Positions 15,535 to 23,139 of a DNA stretch of 38,909 nt are shown here, piece by piece. The notes beneath the pieces were generated by a model. That model was not told the DNA's origin. It did not search any database and saw only the letters and a program-made list of their open reading frames with translations. The DNA lies in the NCBI RefSeq assembly GCF_006538745.1, contig NZ_BJLR01000012.1, positions 1 through 38,909 on the forward strand, read 5' to 3'. The position numbers and the translations under genes were made by a program. This stretch comes from Cellulomonas cellasea. GTDB lineage: Bacteria > Actinomycetota > Actinomycetes > Actinomycetales > Cellulomonadaceae. Positions within the stretch are counted from its first letter, which is position 1; every line of letters begins with the position of its first letter.

Positions 15535-16584
15535 TCAGGCGGACTCGCGCACCACGAGGGTCGGCTCGAAGATCGACGACTGCACGAGCGGCTCCCCGGC
15601 GTCGATCTGCGCGAGCAGCAGCCGGGCCATCTCGGCGGCCATCTGCTCGACGGGCTGCCGCACCGTGGTCAGCCGCGGGCGCGCCTGCTCGGCCGCGGCG
15701 CTGTCGTCGAACCCGACCACCGCGACGTCGTCGGGCACGCGCCGGCCCGCGGCGTCCAGCGCGCGCAGCGCACCCTGCGCCATGAGGTCGTTCGCCGCGA
15801 AGATCCCGTCGAGCCCGGGGTTCTGCTCGAGGAGCACCGTGGCCGCGGCCTCGCCGCTGTCGAACGTGAAGCCGCCCTCGACGCTCGGCACGAACGCGTG
15901 CCCGCGGCGGGCGGCCGCGTCGCGGAAGCCGCTGAGCCGCTCGCGTGCAGCGCGGACGTCCTCGGGACCGGCGACGGCGCCGAGCGAGCGGCACCCGCGG
16001 TCGAGCAGGTGGTGCGCCGCGAGCCGGCCGCCGTCCGCGTTCGCGACGTCGACGTAGCTCACGGGCATGGGCTCGGGCGGGTGCGCGAACACGACGACCG
16101 GGCGCCCCGTGCCCATGACGAGGCGCGGCAGCGGGTCGGACCCGTGCGTCGAGACGAGCAGCGCACCGTCGGCGTTGCCGAAGCGCAGGTAGGCGAGGGC
16201 CTGGTCGCGCGCGGCGTCGCTGTCGGCGACGAGGAGCACCGGGTGGACGTCGTGCGGGCGCAGGGCGCGGATGAACGAGCCGACGGTCCGGCCGAAGAAC
16301 GGGTCCGCGAGGACGCCGGGCAGGTAGAGCTCGTCGTCGGGCTCCTGCTCCGTGCCCGAGATGATCACGGCGACCGTGCCGGTGCGCCGCGTGACGAGCG
16401 AGCGCGCGGCACGGTTCGGCACGTAGCCGGTGGTCGCGACGGCCTCCATGACCGTGGCCTGGAGGCTGGGCTTCACGTGGCGCTGGCCGTTGATCACGCG
16501 GGAGACGGTCGCGCGCGAGACGCCGGCGACGCGGGCGACGTCCTCGAGCGTCGGGGCCGCGACGGGCGTGCGGGTCAGGTCCAC
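15535..16584 (-). CDS. LacI-family repressor (CelR-like)
   Basis: The 349-residue regulator begins with a LacI helix-turn-helix and hinge (TLEDVARVAGVSRATVSRVINGQRHV). A periplasmic-binding-protein-like sensor follows, with GIFAANDLMAQGALRAL and VAVVGFDDSAAAE segments. Divergent transcription from a secreted glycosidase, and a 14-bp GAGAGCGCTCTC-type operator in front of each gene, indicate a local sugar-responsive repressor, probably for an oligosaccharide released by the enzyme. The start is GTG 16584: TATCGT ends exactly six bases upstream, so the gene is probably leaderless. A TTG 18 bases further up is less likely. Confidence 0.9.
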   Translation of the reverse strand: MDLTRTPVAAPTLEDVARVAGVSRATVSRVINGQRHVKPSLQATVMEAVATTGYVPNRAARSLVTRRTGTVAVIISGTEQEPDDELYLPGVLADPFFGRTVGSFIRALRPHDVHPVLLVADSDAARDQALAYLRFGNADGALLVSTHGSDPLPRLVMGTGRPVVVFAHPPEPMPVSYVDVANADGGRLAAHHLLDRGCRSLGAVAGPEDVRAARERLSGFRDAAARRGHAFVPSVEGGFTFDSGEAAATVLLEQNPGLDGIFAANDLMAQGALRALDAAGRRVPDDVAVVGFDDSAAAEQARPRLTTVRQPVEQMAAEMARLLLAQIDAGEPLVQSSIFEPTLVVRESA

Positions 16585-16603
16585 GTGCCGACGATACCGC
16601 AAC

Positions 16604-16617
16604 GGAGAGCGCTCTCA
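16604..16617. promoter_or_regulatory. LacI-type operator O1 (lacI side)
   Basis: GGAGAGCGCTCTCA contains the 12-bp perfect palindrome GAGAGCGCTCTC (16605-16616). Its central CG and length resemble CelR sites (TGGGAGCGCTCCCA). It overlaps the spacer of the leaderless lacI promoter, so it should give autorepression. Confidence 0.75.
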
Positions 16618-16712
16618 GTTTTCTTCCGATCCGAGCGCCTGAGGCGCCGCTCCCTAGCGCGATCGGCCCAGCACGACGGTCCAGATCCAGTCGGATAACC
16701 GAAATCGCGCCC

Positions 16713-16741
16713 TTGACACCCACGACCGACCGGCTCAGACT
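16713..16741 (+). promoter_or_regulatory. promoter of the discoidin glycosidase gene
   Basis: TTGACA (16713-16718) and CAGACT (16736-16741) are separated by exactly 17 bases. The -35 is a perfect consensus. Transcription should start near 16748, at the edge of operator O2. Confidence 0.65.
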
Positions 16742-16749
16742 CGCCGAAT

Positions 16750-16763
16750 TGAGAGCGCTCTCC
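16750..16763. promoter_or_regulatory. LacI-type operator O2 (glycosidase side)
   Basis: TGAGAGCGCTCTCC is the exact reverse complement of O1. It begins about nine bases after the -10 box, so a bound repressor would block initiation or early elongation. Confidence 0.75.
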
Positions 16764-16910
16764 GAACGAGCCCGCGGCTCGCAGCGACAGGCCGGCCGCC
16801 GGACCCGACGCCACCCGCACCCGCACCCGCACCACCAGCGCCGCACGACCGGCCCGACGACGAGCCGGTGAGCCACCCGGGACAGAGCCGTCCCGCAGAG
16901 AGGACCGACG

Positions 16911-19238
16911 ATGCGCATCCCTCCCCCGCCCGCACCGACGCCCGCGCCGAGCCCCGGAGCGCCGAGCTCTGTCGCGCACCGCCCCACGCCCGGTCGCGCC
17001 GCGTCCGCCCGCAGGTCACGGCCCCGCCGCCGAGCCGCCCTCGCCGCCGCCACCGTCGCCGGCCTGCTCGGCTCGACCCTGGTCGTCGCCGGCGCCACCG
17101 CAGCCCACGCCGCCCCGGTCCTGCTGTCCCAGGGCCGCCCCGCGACGGCGTCGTCCGTCGAGAGCGCCGACTACACCCCGGCCCGCGCCGCGTTCGACGG
17201 CGACCTGACGACCCGCTGGTCCAGCGCGTTCCGCGACCCGCAGTGGCTCCAGGTCGACCTGGAGCAGCGGGCCGCGCTCGACCGCGTCGAGCTCGTCTGG
17301 GAGGGCGCCTACGCGACCGCCTACCAGGTCCAGGTGTCCGACGACGCGTCCTCCTGGACCACCGTGCACTCGACGACCTCGGGCGACGGCGGCACCGACG
17401 TGCTCGACGTCGACGGGACCGGCCGGTACGTCCGCCTGCTGTCGACCGCGCGCTCAGGCGGCTACGGCAACTCCCTGTGGGAGATGCGCGTCCTCGGCAC
17501 ACCGGCGGGCACCGACCCGACCGACCCCACCGACCCGACCGACCCGGACCCGGCGTACGTCGACCCCGGCCACCCGAACGTCCCCGTGCGCGACTCCGCG
17601 CCGAGCCGGGTCGAGGTCGTCGGCACCGAGGGCAGCTGGGACCTGCAGGTCGACGGCCGCCCGTTCACGGTCCGGGGCTTCACGTGGGGCCCGTCGTTCA
17701 GCGCCGCCGAGCACTACATGGGCCCGCTCGCCGCGACCGGGGCCAACACGATCCGCACGTGGGGCACCGGCGCGGACACGCTGCAGCTGCTCGACGCGGC
17801 CGCCGCCCGCGACGTCCGCGTCGTCATGGGCTTCTGGCTGCTCCCCGGCGGCGGCCCCGGCAGCGGCGGGTGCATCGACTACCGCACCGACGCCGCGTAC
17901 CGGTCGACGACGAAGGCCGACATCCTGCGCTGGGTCGAGCAGTACAAGGGCCACCCGGGCGTGCTGATGTGGAACATCGGCAACGAGGCGATCCTCGGGC
18001 TGCAGAACTGCTTCTCGGGCACCGACCTCGAGCAGGTCCGCCACGCCTACGCCGCGTTCGTGAACGAGGTCAGCGTCGCGATCCACGCCGTCGACCCGAA
18101 CCACCCGACCACGAACACCGACGCGTGGGCCGGCGCGTGGCCGTACCTCAAGGCGAGCGCCCCCGACCTGGACCTGCTGTCGATCAACGCCTACGGCGAC
18201 GTCTGCAACATCCGGGAGAGCTGGGAGGCCGGCGGCTACGGCAAGCCGTACGTCCTCACCGAGGGCGGCGCGGCCGGGGAGTGGGAGGTGCCGGACGACG
18301 AGAACGGCGTGCCCGACGAGCCGAGCGACCTCGAGAAGGGCGCCGCGTACGTCAGCTCGTGGCGCTGCATCCGGGAGCACGAGGGCGTCGGTCTCGGCGC
18401 CACGTTCTTCCACTTCGGCACCGAGGGCGACTTCGGCGGCGTGTGGTTCAACGTCCTGCCGGGCGACAACAAGCGGCTCGGCTACTACGCGATCGCGCGG
18501 GCCTGGGGCGTCGACACCTCCGCCATGAACACCCCGCCGCGGATCACGGCGATGCGGGTCCTGGGTGCGACGAGCGTGGCCGCCGGCCGGACGTTCACCG
18601 TCGAGGTCGACGTCACCGACCCGGACGGCGACCCCGTCGAGCACCACGTGATGCTCAACAGCAAGTACGTCAACGACGCCGGCGGCATCGCGGAGGCCCG
18701 GTTCACCCGGACCGGCCCGGGGCGCTTCGAGGTCACGGCACCCCAGCTGCTCGGGGTCTGGAAGGTGTACGTCTTCGCGGAGGACGGCCGGGGCAACGTC
18801 GGCGTCGAGACCCGGTCGTTCCGCGTCGTCGCGCCCGCGGTGCCCGGTACGAACGTGGCCCTGGGCGCGGCCGCGAGCGCGTCGTCGTTCGACCCGTGGA
18901 ACGGGGACTTCTCCCCGGCGCGTGCCGTCGACGGCGACCCGGCGACCCGGTGGGCGAGCCAGTGGGGGCCCACCGCCTGGTACCAGCTCGACCTCGGGTC
19001 GGTGCAGTCGTTCGACCACCTGCAGCTCGTCTGGGAGGCGGCGTTCGCCCGGTCGTACACCGTGCAGACGTCGGACGACGGCACGACGTGGCGGACGCTG
19101 CGGACCGTCACGGGCGGCGACGGCGGGATCGACGGCCTCGACGTCGCCGGCCGCGGGCGCTACGTCCGGCTGGACCTGACCGAGCGGGGCACCGACTGGG
19201 GCTTCTCGCTCTACGAGCTCGGCGTCTACCGGCGCTGA
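16911..19238 (+). CDS. secreted discoidin-flanked TIM-barrel glycoside hydrolase
   Basis: The 775-residue protein has a long Pro/Arg-rich n-region and signal peptide (cleavage near AAHA, residue 68). It then has a discoidin/CBM32-like domain (about 70-197), a TDP-repeat linker (201-214), a TIM-barrel glycosidase domain (about 236-530), an Ig-like domain (about 540-640) and a second discoidin domain (about 650-775). The proposed acid/base is E359 in WNIGNEAI, and the nucleophile E451 in VLTEGG, a clan GH-A pattern as in GH2 and GH5. The substrate is not readable; beta-glucan is a reasonable guess because a CelR-like LacI repressor controls it. ATG 16911 has AGAGGA upstream. Confidence 0.82.
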   Translation: MRIPPPPAPTPAPSPGAPSSVAHRPTPGRAASARRSRPRRRAALAAATVAGLLGSTLVVAGATAAHAAPVLLSQGRPATASSVESADYTPARAAFDGDLTTRWSSAFRDPQWLQVDLEQRAALDRVELVWEGAYATAYQVQVSDDASSWTTVHSTTSGDGGTDVLDVDGTGRYVRLLSTARSGGYGNSLWEMRVLGTPAGTDPTDPTDPTDPDPAYVDPGHPNVPVRDSAPSRVEVVGTEGSWDLQVDGRPFTVRGFTWGPSFSAAEHYMGPLAATGANTIRTWGTGADTLQLLDAAAARDVRVVMGFWLLPGGGPGSGGCIDYRTDAAYRSTTKADILRWVEQYKGHPGVLMWNIGNEAILGLQNCFSGTDLEQVRHAYAAFVNEVSVAIHAVDPNHPTTNTDAWAGAWPYLKASAPDLDLLSINAYGDVCNIRESWEAGGYGKPYVLTEGGAAGEWEVPDDENGVPDEPSDLEKGAAYVSSWRCIREHEGVGLGATFFHFGTEGDFGGVWFNVLPGDNKRLGYYAIARAWGVDTSAMNTPPRITAMRVLGATSVAAGRTFTVEVDVTDPDGDPVEHHVMLNSKYVNDAGGIAEARFTRTGPGRFEVTAPQLLGVWKVYVFAEDGRGNVGVETRSFRVVAPAVPGTNVALGAAASASSFDPWNGDFSPARAVDGDPATRWASQWGPTAWYQLDLGSVQSFDHLQLVWEAAFARSYTVQTSDDGTTWRTLRTVTGGDGGIDGLDVAGRGRYVRLDLTERGTDWGFSLYELGVYRR

Positions 19239-19243
19239 CTGCT

Positions 19244-19276
19244 GGGCGGGAGCGGCTCCCCCGGCCGCTCCCGCCC
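19244..19276 (+). terminator. terminator after the discoidin glycosidase
   Basis: GGGCGGGAGCGGC (19244-19256) pairs perfectly over 13 bp with GCCGCTCCCGCCC (19264-19276) across a 7-base loop. It starts six bases after the stop codon. Some read-through into the DUF1996 gene is possible. Confidence 0.7.
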
Positions 19277-19354
19277 GCACCCCGCCCGCCCGGTCCCCGG
19301 ACGGGTGCTGCCTCCGCGCAGCCGCGCGGCGACGACGACGTCGAAGGAGCACGC

Positions 19355-20845
19355 ATGCGCACCAGCCACGAGCTCGCCACCGCCCGGCCCCCCGGCCCGC
19401 GGTCCGCCTCTCCCGGGCCCCGGCCCTCGCCCGGCTCACGCACGGGCCGACTGCCGCACCCGCACCGGACCTCGGCACGCGCCCGCGCCCGCGCCCGCGC
19501 TCAGGGCGTCCTGCTCGCGGCCGGGCTCGTCGCCGCGTCCGCCTTCGCCACCTCGGTCGCCACCGCGGACGACGCCGCCGCCGCCCCGGGCACCCTGTTG
19601 TCCCGCGGCGCGCTGACCGCGGCGTCGAGCTCGGAGTCCGGCGGCCTCGGGCCGCGCTTCGCGGTCGACGGCGACCGCACGACCCGCTGGGCGAGCGCCC
19701 CGAGCGACGACCAGTGGCTGCGCGTCGACCTCGGCGAGCCGCACCCGCTCGACCGCGTCGTCCTCGACTGGGAGGCGGCGTTCGGCAGGGACTTCACGCT
19801 GCAGGTGTCCGACGACGCGCGCACCTGGCGCACGGTCGCGACCGTCACCGGCGGCCGGGGCGGCGTCCAGTCGTTCGCCGTCGACGCGTCGGGCCGGTAC
19901 GTGCAGCTGGTCGGGACCGCGCGCGGCACCGGGTACGGGTACTCGCTGCACGAGCTCGAGGTGTTCGGCGACGGCGAGCCCGTGACGCCCGTCGACCCGC
20001 CCGCGCACGGCGACGAGGTCACGCACCACGAGTTCCAGGCGAACTGCTCGTTCTCGCACCTGCTGCGCGACGACCCGATCGTCTTCCCCGGGCGGCCCGG
20101 CGCGTCGCACCTGCACACGTTCGTCGGCAACCGCTCGACCGACGCCTTCTCGACCCCGGCGTCGCTGCGCGCCAGCCCGGCCTCGACGTGCACCGTGCCG
20201 CAGGACCGCTCGTCGTACTGGTTCCCGGCGCTCTACGAGGGCGACACCCCGGTCCGCCCGGACATCCCCATGACGATCTACTACAAGTCCGGGATCGACG
20301 ACCACACCGAGGTCGTGCCGTTCCCCGCGGGCCTGCGCTTCGTGGCCGGCGACATGATGGCCACGCCCGAGACGTTCCGGACCGCGCCGGGTGCGGTCGA
20401 GGGCTGGGAGTGCGGCGACCTCGCGAAGAGCTGGGAGATCCCGGCGCACTGCCCCGCGGGCACGCAGCTCAACATCCGCTACCAGGCCCCGAGCTGCTGG
20501 GACGGCGTGCACCTCTCGCCCGACGCCGCGTCGCACATGGGGCACGGCACGCACATGGCCTATCCCGTCGACGGCCAGTGCCCGCTGACCCACCCGGTCG
20601 CCGTCCCGATGCTCGAGTTCAAGATCGCGTGGCCCGTGAGCGGCGACATGGCGGACGTGCGCCTCGCGAGCGGGAGCGACCAGTCCTGGCACTACGACTT
20701 CGTCAACGCCTGGGAGCCCGAGGTGCTCGAGCGGCTCGTCGAGCACTGCATCAACGGCGGCCTGCAGTGCAACCCGCGCGGGTACGACCTGTACAAGCCG
20801 CACCGCGGCACGGTGCTCGACGAGCAGTACCGCCTGGTCGGGTGA
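19355..20845 (+). CDS. secreted discoidin-DUF1996 protein
   Basis: The 496-residue protein has an unusually long basic n-region with an RARARARARAQ run, then a hydrophobic signal core (about 50-70). A discoidin/CBM32-like domain (about 78-205) and a DUF1996 domain (about 222-460) follow. The DUF1996 part is recognisable from HHEFQANCSFSHLLRDDPIV, ASHLHTFVGN, YWFPALYEGD, IYYKSG, CWDGVHL and SWHYDFVNAW. DUF1996 is common in secreted fungal and actinobacterial proteins and has no settled function. ATG 19355 has AAGGAG seven bases upstream. Its discoidin domain closely resembles those of the preceding glycosidase, so the two probably bind the same polysaccharide and may be partly co-transcribed. 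Confidence 0.85.
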   Translation: MRTSHELATARPPGPRSASPGPRPSPGSRTGRLPHPHRTSARARARARAQGVLLAAGLVAASAFATSVATADDAAAAPGTLLSRGALTAASSSESGGLGPRFAVDGDRTTRWASAPSDDQWLRVDLGEPHPLDRVVLDWEAAFGRDFTLQVSDDARTWRTVATVTGGRGGVQSFAVDASGRYVQLVGTARGTGYGYSLHELEVFGDGEPVTPVDPPAHGDEVTHHEFQANCSFSHLLRDDPIVFPGRPGASHLHTFVGNRSTDAFSTPASLRASPASTCTVPQDRSSYWFPALYEGDTPVRPDIPMTIYYKSGIDDHTEVVPFPAGLRFVAGDMMATPETFRTAPGAVEGWECGDLAKSWEIPAHCPAGTQLNIRYQAPSCWDGVHLSPDAASHMGHGTHMAYPVDGQCPLTHPVAVPMLEFKIAWPVSGDMADVRLASGSDQSWHYDFVNAWEPEVLERLVEHCINGGLQCNPRGYDLYKPHRGTVLDEQYRLVG

Positions 20846-20866
20846 CGCCGGCGCCGGCGACGGCCG

Positions 20867-21574
20867 TCAGCCCCCGGCGACGCTGAGCACCGGTGGTTCC
20901 CCGCAGCGGGGGACCGCCGGTGCGTCGGCGCGCACGGCGTCGTCCACTTCGCCCGGGTCCCGCGCACCGCGGCGCGGTCGGAGGCGCGACCGCAGCCGCA
21001 GCCGCACGACACGGTCGAGGACGAGCCCGAGCAGCAACCCCCCGACGACCCCGACGCCCGCGACGACCGCCGGGTGCTGCCCGGCGAGCAGGTGCCCGGC
21101 CCCGACCCCGAGCAGCACCGAGTACCCCGCCCACAGCACCGCGGCCAGCGCGGCGATCGCGCTGAACCGTCCGCGCGGGAACCCGACGGCGCCCGCGGCC
21201 ATGTTGACGAGCACCCGGCCCCCCGGCGTGAACCGTGCGGCGAGGATGAGCACGCCGCCGCGCCGGGCGAGCGCGCCCTCGGCCCACGCGAGCACGTGCT
21301 GCGCGCGCCGCGAGCGCACGAGGCTGCGGCCGCCCCGGGGCAGCCGGCGTCCGAGGGTGTACGCGACCTGGTCGCCCGCGAACGCCCCGAGCGCCGCGAC
21401 GGACCCGACGGCCCACAGCCCGGGTCCCCGGCCCGCGGTCGACAGCGCGGCGAGGGCCACGACGGCCGACTCGCTCGGGACCGGCGGGAAGAACCCGTCG
21501 ACGGTCGTGACGACGCCGAGCAGCAGCACGGCCCACGGGGTGTCCGCGAGCTGCGCGACCCAGTCGGCCGTCAT
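20867..21574 (-). CDS. DedA-family (SNARE-associated/VTT) membrane protein
   Basis: The 235-residue protein has the DedA pattern: an N-terminal hydrophobic segment, FFPPVPSESAVVALAALS, GDQVAYTLGR, a re-entrant region with ARFTPGGRVLVNMAAGAVGFP and several C-terminal helices. DedA/VTT proteins are linked to membrane lipid flipping and proton-dependent homeostasis. The C-terminal 40 residues are Arg/Pro-rich and not typical. The ATG at 21574 overlaps the stop of a 23-codon leader ORF (ATGA), so translation is probably coupled. It is convergent with the DUF1996 gene, and a large hairpin lies inside its last codons. Confidence 0.88.
   Translation of the reverse strand: MTADWVAQLADTPWAVLLLGVVTTVDGFFPPVPSESAVVALAALSTAGRGPGLWAVGSVAALGAFAGDQVAYTLGRRLPRGGRSLVRSRRAQHVLAWAEGALARRGGVLILAARFTPGGRVLVNMAAGAVGFPRGRFSAIAALAAVLWAGYSVLLGVGAGHLLAGQHPAVVAGVGVVGGLLLGLVLDRVVRLRLRSRLRPRRGARDPGEVDDAVRADAPAVPRCGEPPVLSVAGG
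20887..20923 (+). terminator. large hairpin inside the 3' end of dedA
   Basis: The 18-base arms 20887-20904 and 20906-20923 pair over their full length with two G:T wobbles. The plus-strand hairpin begins 42 bases after the DUF1996 stop and would terminate that gene, while on the minus strand the same bases encode the DedA C-terminus. Confidence 0.6.
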
Positions 21575-21642
21575 GCGACGCCCCCGCGCGGGCCCGGCAC
21601 GGCGCCCAACTCGTGCCGTGGGTGCGCGCCGTCCGCCGTCAT
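21571..21642 (-). CDS. leaderless 23-codon leader ORF coupled to dedA
   Basis: A consensus-like promoter (TTGACT, 17 bases, GAGGAT) ends six bases before the ATG at 21642, so this ATG should be the first base of the transcript. The frame encodes a 23-residue Gly/Pro/Arg-rich peptide beginning MTADGAHPRHELG. Its TGA (21573-21571) overlaps the dedA ATG as ATGA. This geometry suggests that translation of the leader delivers ribosomes to dedA, which has only a G-rich stretch as its own site. No regulatory codon run is seen. Confidence 0.5.
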   Translation of the reverse strand: MTADGAHPRHELGAVPGPRGGVA

Positions 21643-21648
21643 GCCCCG

Positions 21649-21677
21649 ATCCTCCCGGCGCACCTATCGACAGTCAA
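21649..21677 (-). promoter_or_regulatory. promoter of the dedA leader transcript
   Basis: Reading leftwards, TTGACT (21677-21672) and GAGGAT (21654-21649) are 17 bases apart. The ATG follows six bases after the -10. Confidence 0.6.
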
Positions 21678-21691
21678 TCGGTTTCTGTCGA
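21667..21691. promoter_or_regulatory. dyad over the dedA -35 region
   Basis: TCGACAG (21667-21673) and CTGTCGA (21685-21691) are perfect 7-bp arms around an 11-base spacer, in an unusually AT-rich patch. The left arm overlaps the -35 hexamer of the dedA leader promoter, so a bound protein would repress it. The nitroreductase gene starts 125 bp to the right. Confidence 0.4.
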
Positions 21692-21815
21692 CATTCGGTG
21701 AACACGAGGCGAAGGTCCGGCGACGCTCATCGGCGCCCTCCGCGCGCGGTGGTGCTGTGACGGACGCCACCGCCGCCGTCGGAATCGCGCACCGGCATTG
21801 ACGCTTCAAGTAATC

Positions 21816-22460
21816 ATGACGACCGACACCCTGAGCCCGTCCGAGACCCCGCTCCTCCTCGACGCGCAGACCGCCGACCTCCTCTTCCGGGAGGCCCGCA
21901 CGGTCAACACGTTCTCCCCCGACGAGATCACCGACGAGCAGCTCGCCGCCGTCTACGACCTCGTCCGCTGGGGACCGACGGCGATGAACATCAGCCCGTT
22001 GCGTGTGCTCGTCGTCCGCACGCCCGAGGGCCGCGAGCGCCTCGCCGCGCACATGGCCGACGGCAACCGCGCCAAGACCGAGCGCGCGCCGCTGAGCCTC
22101 GTCGTCGCGACGGACGTCGACTTCCACGAGCACATGGGCCGCCTGGCCCCGCACATGGGCGCGGTCGCCGAGGGACTCGCCGGCGCCCCCGAGGCGCGCG
22201 CCGCGATGGCCCGCGACAACGCGTTCCTGCAGGTGGGCTACCTGATCGTGGGGCTGCGCGCCGCCGGGCTGCACGCCGGGCCCATGGGCGGCTTCGACGC
22301 CGCCGCGCTCGACGCCGACCTGCTCGCCGGCACGTCGTGGCGCTCGGTCCTCGTCATCAACGTCGGCCAGGCTCCCGCCGAGCACGACGACCTCCAGACG
22401 CCCTCGACGTACCCGCGCCAGACGCGCCTCGACTTCGCCGAGGTCGCCCGCACCGTCTGA
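21816..22460 (+). CDS. nitroreductase-family protein (malonic semialdehyde reductase-like)
   Basis: The 214-residue protein matches the RutE-like branch of the nitroreductase fold. It has an N-terminal FREARTVNTFSPDEITDEQL, the FMN-site segment WGPTAMNISPLRV, then NAFLQVGYLIVGLRAAGLHAGPMGGFD and a C-terminal VLVINVGQ strand. Members use FMN and NAD(P)H; RutE reduces malonic semialdehyde in pyrimidine degradation, but no other rut gene is present, so the substrate here is open. ATG 21816 is preferred to the upstream ATG at 21798 because family members begin near this point. It is convergent with a MarR gene. Confidence 0.85.
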   Translation: MTTDTLSPSETPLLLDAQTADLLFREARTVNTFSPDEITDEQLAAVYDLVRWGPTAMNISPLRVLVVRTPEGRERLAAHMADGNRAKTERAPLSLVVATDVDFHEHMGRLAPHMGAVAEGLAGAPEARAAMARDNAFLQVGYLIVGLRAAGLHAGPMGGFDAAALDADLLAGTSWRSVLVINVGQAPAEHDDLQTPSTYPRQTRLDFAEVARTV

Positions 22461-22540
22461 CGGCACGCCGGACCGGCCGACTGCACGCCGGCACCGCCGG
22501 GCAGCGCGACCCGCAGCACGAGCGGTCGCCCGCACCGCCT

Positions 22541-22571
22541 GAGCCCGGCCCGACCCCCCGGGGCCGGGTTC
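22541..22571. terminator. bidirectional terminator between nitroreductase and MarR genes
   Basis: GAGCCCGGCCC (22541-22551) pairs with GGGCCGGGTTC (22561-22571) over 11 bp with one wobble. It overlaps the stop codon of the convergent marR-type gene. Confidence 0.6.
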
Positions 22572-23031
22572 AGCCCTCGCTCGAGAGCACCTTGATCGCG
22601 CGCTCGAGCAGGGAGCGCAGCTGCTCCTGGTCCTCGCGGTCGAACTCCGCGGAGAGCCGGTCCTCGACGGCCCGCGCCGCGGCGTCCGCCTCGCTGAGCA
22701 CGGCCCGACCGGTGCGCGTCAGCTCCGTCACGAGCACCTTCTTGTGCACGGAGGACGGGTCGCGCCGGATGAGCCCCTTCGTCTTGAGGTTGCCGAGCAC
22801 GGTCGCCATGGTCTGCGGCGTGACCATGCACGCCCGCGCGAGCTGGGCGCCGGAGAGTCCCGGGGAGTAGGACAGGACCATGAGCGCGGCGTACTGCGGC
22901 ACCGTCAGGTCGAACGGCCGCAGCGCCTGGCTCTTGCGCGCGATGAGCGCCTGCTCGGCCCGCTTGATCGACTGCCCCAGGCGCGCGGCGATCTCCGCCT
23001 CGATCCTGGCCGACTCCGCCTTGCTGCTCAT
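22570..23031 (-). CDS. MarR-family transcriptional regulator
   Basis: The 153-residue protein has an N-terminal dimerisation helix (IKRAEQALIARKSQALRPFD), a winged helix with LSGAQLARACMVTPQTMATVLGNLKTKGLI as the recognition part, a short wing (VHKKVLVTELTRTG) and a C-terminal coiled helix. The ATG at 23031 has GAAGGGG upstream. A -10-like TAGGCT and a GCTGATCAGC palindrome lie about 45-60 bases before the start. It follows the MDR reductase gene of the afsA-type locus on the same strand and is convergent with the nitroreductase; either could be its target. Confidence 0.88.
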   Translation of the reverse strand: MSSKAESARIEAEIAARLGQSIKRAEQALIARKSQALRPFDLTVPQYAALMVLSYSPGLSGAQLARACMVTPQTMATVLGNLKTKGLIRRDPSSVHKKVLVTELTRTGRAVLSEADAAARAVEDRLSAEFDREDQEQLRSLLERAIKVLSSEG

Positions 23032-23072
23032 GGGACCCCTTCGTCGCGTCGTGTCAGGGCTCTGATTGACGT

Positions 23073-23088
23073 GCTGATCAGCCTACTG
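23073..23088 (-). promoter_or_regulatory. promoter and palindrome of the second MarR gene
   Basis: Reading leftwards, TAGGCT (23088-23083) fits a -10 box and is followed at once by the 10-bp palindrome GCTGATCAGC (23082-23073), at the expected transcription start. This could be an autoregulatory MarR site. Confidence 0.4.
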
Positions 23089-23139
23089 GTCCCCACCGGA
23101 CCACGGTTTCCCTCCGGTCACCAATCGGCGCGCGACCCG

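Larger units (their letters stand above)
16585..16910. other. 326-bp divergent promoter region of lacI and the glycosidase
   Basis: The lacI promoter (-10 TATCGT, 16596-16591) has an operator at 16604-16617 between its -35 and -10. The glycosidase promoter (16713-16741) has an operator at 16750-16763 at the expected transcription start. A run of CACCCG repeats follows at about 16810-16835. The glycosidase leader is about 160 bases and contains no convincing ORF. Confidence 0.6.

Noticed and set aside
16605-16763. Inverted repeats GAGAGCGCTCTC as ends of a mobile element
   Set aside because: Only 146 bp separate the copies, no transposase is present, and their position in two promoters fits operators.
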